This document shows, one piece after another, positions 6,157-7,371 of a stretch of 7,371 nucleotides of DNA (positions are counted from its first letter, which is position 1; each line of letters begins with the position of its first letter). The position numbers and the translations under genes were made by a program. The DNA comes from Planctomycetota bacterium. Its GTDB lineage: Bacteria; Planctomycetota; Planctomycetia; Planctomycetales; Planctomycetaceae. Location of the stretch: positions 1-7,371 of the forward strand of contig JAJRTM010000606.1 in NCBI GenBank assembly GCA_024278285.1. The letters run 5' to 3'. The notes under the pieces were generated by a model that worked only from the letters and a program-made list of their open reading frames with translations, did not search any database and was not told where the DNA came from.

Positions 6157-6240
6157 TTGTGACACCACAAGAAAATACACTCTTGTGCCAGAAACTGTAA
6201 TGTGTAGCAAAATGCAACATTCTGAGTGTATCGTTTTGCT
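6157..6240 (+). promoter_or_regulatory. Structured candidate leader region of panB
   Basis: Several inverted repeats cluster here: TTGTG/CACAA (6157-6161, 6166-6170), ATACACTC/GAGTGTAT (6175-6182, 6224-6231), AATGT/ACATT inside it (6199-6203, 6217-6221), and a competing AGCAAAA/TTTTGCT (6207-6213, 6234-6240). The 8-bp outer stem and the 7-bp competitor share the same region and cannot form together, as in switching leaders. The block ends 68 bases before panB. Cis-acting RNA upstream of panB is known elsewhere (the Pan motif). I cannot show that this is one, and it could equally be an operator. Confidence 0.3.
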
Positions 6241-6308
6241 GCTGTGCGATATTAATACATATAGCCTGACGGCAATTATCTCTAACCTCTCAAGATGGTC
6301 TTTCCCTC

Positions 6309-7100
6309 ATGAAACCAATCACTGTTCCTGACTTCCTGGCAGCCAAGCGATCCCAGAAGAAAATTTCGATGCTGACTGCTTACGATCATACCTGGGCGGA
6401 AATTGTCGATGCGGCTTCGATTGATGCCATTCTTGTGGGGGATACATTGGGAATGGTGGTGCAGGGGCATAACACAACATTGCCTGTTACTTTGGATGAG
6501 ATGATTTATCATGGGGAAATGGTCGTGCGGGCAACTAAACGGGCACTCGTTGTTGTTGATCTCCCTTTTTTGACTTATCAAGTCAGTCCACAACAGGCGA
6601 TCGAAAATGCAGGGCGAATCTTAAAGGAAACCGGGGCCAGCGCGGTGAAGCTGGAAGGTGGAGTTTCGCAGGCGAAAACAATCGCTGCGCTGACTGCTGC
6701 GGATATCCCGGTGATGGCTCATGTCGGTTTCAAACCACAATCTGTGCGAACAACCGGGGTAATGGGGAAAATTCAGCGGGATGAAGAGCTTTTACTGGAA
6801 GACGCGTTAGCCGCTGAGCGGTCTGGTGCTTTTGCGATTGTTTTGGAAATGATCTCCCGACCAATCGCTGCCAAAATTACTGAAATCCTTTCGATCCCAA
6901 CCATCGGCATCGGTTCCGGACCAGAGTGTGACGGGCAGGTACTCGTGATCAACGATATGCTCGGACTGACTGACGGGTTCTCGCCCAAGTTCCTCAAGCA
7001 TTATGCTCAGTTAAGAAAAATCGCAACCGAAGCGATTGAAGCCTACGGGGCAGAAGTGAAATCAGGAACCTACCCCGGCGACGAGCATAGCCATTGTTAG
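6309..7100 (+). CDS. panB: 3-methyl-2-oxobutanoate hydroxymethyltransferase
   Basis: PanB transfers a hydroxymethyl group from 5,10-methylene-tetrahydrofolate to 2-oxoisovalerate, giving ketopantoate. This is the committed step toward pantothenate and coenzyme A in the cytoplasm. The 263 residues match the family (E. coli 264). Metal and substrate residues are in place: Asp45 in ILVGDTLGMVVQGH, Asp84 in VVDLPF, Lys114 and Glu116 in VKLEGG, and Glu180 in VLEMI. MAHVGFKPQS (136-145), GIGSGPECDGQVLVINDMLG and the terminal YPGDEHSH complete the pattern. The ATG starts the protein as the family does, but there is no clear ribosome site beyond a loose AAGATGG (6292-6298) upstream. No panC or panD is adjacent in the window. 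A structured leader precedes it. The identification is secure. Confidence 0.97.
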   Translation: MKPITVPDFLAAKRSQKKISMLTAYDHTWAEIVDAASIDAILVGDTLGMVVQGHNTTLPVTLDEMIYHGEMVVRATKRALVVVDLPFLTYQVSPQQAIENAGRILKETGASAVKLEGGVSQAKTIAALTAADIPVMAHVGFKPQSVRTTGVMGKIQRDEELLLEDALAAERSGAFAIVLEMISRPIAAKITEILSIPTIGIGSGPECDGQVLVINDMLGLTDGFSPKFLKHYAQLRKIATEAIEAYGAEVKSGTYPGDEHSHC

Positions 7101-7184
7101 ATCCCTTATTGGACCCAAGCTGTACTCTTTGAGTCCAGTATTTGGACTTGGTATCATAACAGGGCGAGGGCGTACCTTGGTATC

Positions 7185-7232
7185 TTATTTCAATGAAATG
7201 TTGCGTAAAAGTGGCAGGATATATTGAAATAA
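7185..7232. repeat. 10-bp perfect inverted repeat
   Basis: TTATTTCAAT at 7185-7194 is the reverse complement of 7223-7232, separated by 28 bases. The AT-rich arms and wide spacing suit a protein-binding site or a weak RNA stem better than a terminator. It lies between panB and the next gene and may concern that gene's expression. Confidence 0.4.
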
Positions 7233-7240
7233 TTGGGTAG

Positions 7241-7275
7241 CCCATCCGCTTTCAGCGGTTGGGTTGCATAGCAAC
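7241..7275. repeat. Tandem REP-like hairpins
   Basis: CCCATCCGCT (7241-7250) pairs with AGCGGTTGGG (7254-7263), with one T-T mismatch and a three-base loop. It is followed at once by a second hairpin, GTTGC/GCAAC (7263-7267, 7271-7275), with loop ATA. Two compact adjoining hairpins with no T-tract are typical of REP-type dispersed elements. I cannot count genome copies here. Confidence 0.55.
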
Positions 7276-7365
7276 AAGACGAATGTGCCATGTGGTCTCC
7301 AAGATTATTGGAAGCTCAAATTAAATCTAACTCACATGGTAACTATTCAGTGGAGAGTGGCTTCT

Positions 7366-7371
7366 ATGAAA
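7366..7371 (+). CDS. Start of a further gene, cut by the window end
   Basis: ATG AAA at the last six bases is preceded by GGAGAG (7352-7357) at a spacing of eight bases, the strongest ribosome binding site in the window. The gene would run rightward beyond the window. Only Met-Lys can be read, so nothing can be said about the product. Confidence 0.45.

Larger units (their letters stand above)
5946..6308. other. Gap between ilvE and panB containing RNA-like structures
   Basis: No protein-coding gene is seen in these 363 bases. The left part holds a candidate minus-strand small RNA with terminator and promoter (about 5990-6111). The right part (6157-6240) holds nested inverted repeats that could fold in the panB leader. 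The two are described separately. Confidence 0.6.
7101..7365. other. Intergenic region after panB with palindromes
   Basis: No gene is seen. Apart from the repeats listed separately, there is a weak six-base hairpin (AGTCCA/TGGACT, 7132-7137 and 7143-7148) without a T-tract, so no convincing panB terminator can be named. Confidence 0.5.

Noticed and set aside
7132..7148. Terminator of panB (AGTCCA/TGGACT hairpin)
   Set aside because: The stem is only six pairs and is followed by TGGTATC with no T-tract.

Overview
The window looks like chromosomal DNA of a planctomycete (Planctomycetota, Planctomycetaceae-like; moderate confidence). The main evidence is the minus-strand pair at 4728-2897, a small two-cysteine protein followed by a LolA-like lipoprotein. 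Both resemble families I associate with this phylum. Moderate GC, many loosely packed genes and intergenic regions rich in palindromes fit that picture. The genus cannot be fixed from sequence alone.

Layout: positions 1-575 carry no gene but hold a perfect 20-bp hairpin, a degenerate inverted tract of intergenic repeat and a small hairpin just upstream of the first gene. A plus-strand gene for cytochrome c oxidase subunit III (576-1592) has a large hydrophilic insert between helices 3 and 4. It is followed, after a perfect palindrome, by folD (1650-2519). Between folD and the convergent minus-strand pair lies a 244-bp element bounded by 32-bp perfect inverted repeats, which looks like a small non-autonomous mobile element. 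The minus-strand pair shares a divergent intergenic region (4729-5081) with ilvE (5082-5945, plus). The 363-bp gap between ilvE and panB contains a minus-strand hairpin plus T-tract with a promoter-like sequence at a suitable distance upstream, suggesting an unannotated small RNA of about 90 nt. It also contains a structured candidate leader for panB (6309-7100). The end of the window holds tandem REP-like hairpins and a strong ribosome binding site with the first two codons of another gene.

Metabolic theme: the three biosynthetic enzymes meet at one reaction. PanB joins 5,10-methylene-tetrahydrofolate (a FolD substrate) to 2-oxoisovalerate (the keto acid partner of valine in the IlvE reaction), giving ketopantoate for coenzyme A synthesis. 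They are not one operon, because folD is separated from ilvE and panB by the minus-strand pair. The cytochrome oxidase gene is an orphan within the window, with no other oxidase subunit visible.

No clear new defence or biosynthetic system is visible. The most interesting unexplained items are the candidate small RNA at about 6077-5990, the inverted-repeat element at 2611-2854, and the large insert in the oxidase subunit.
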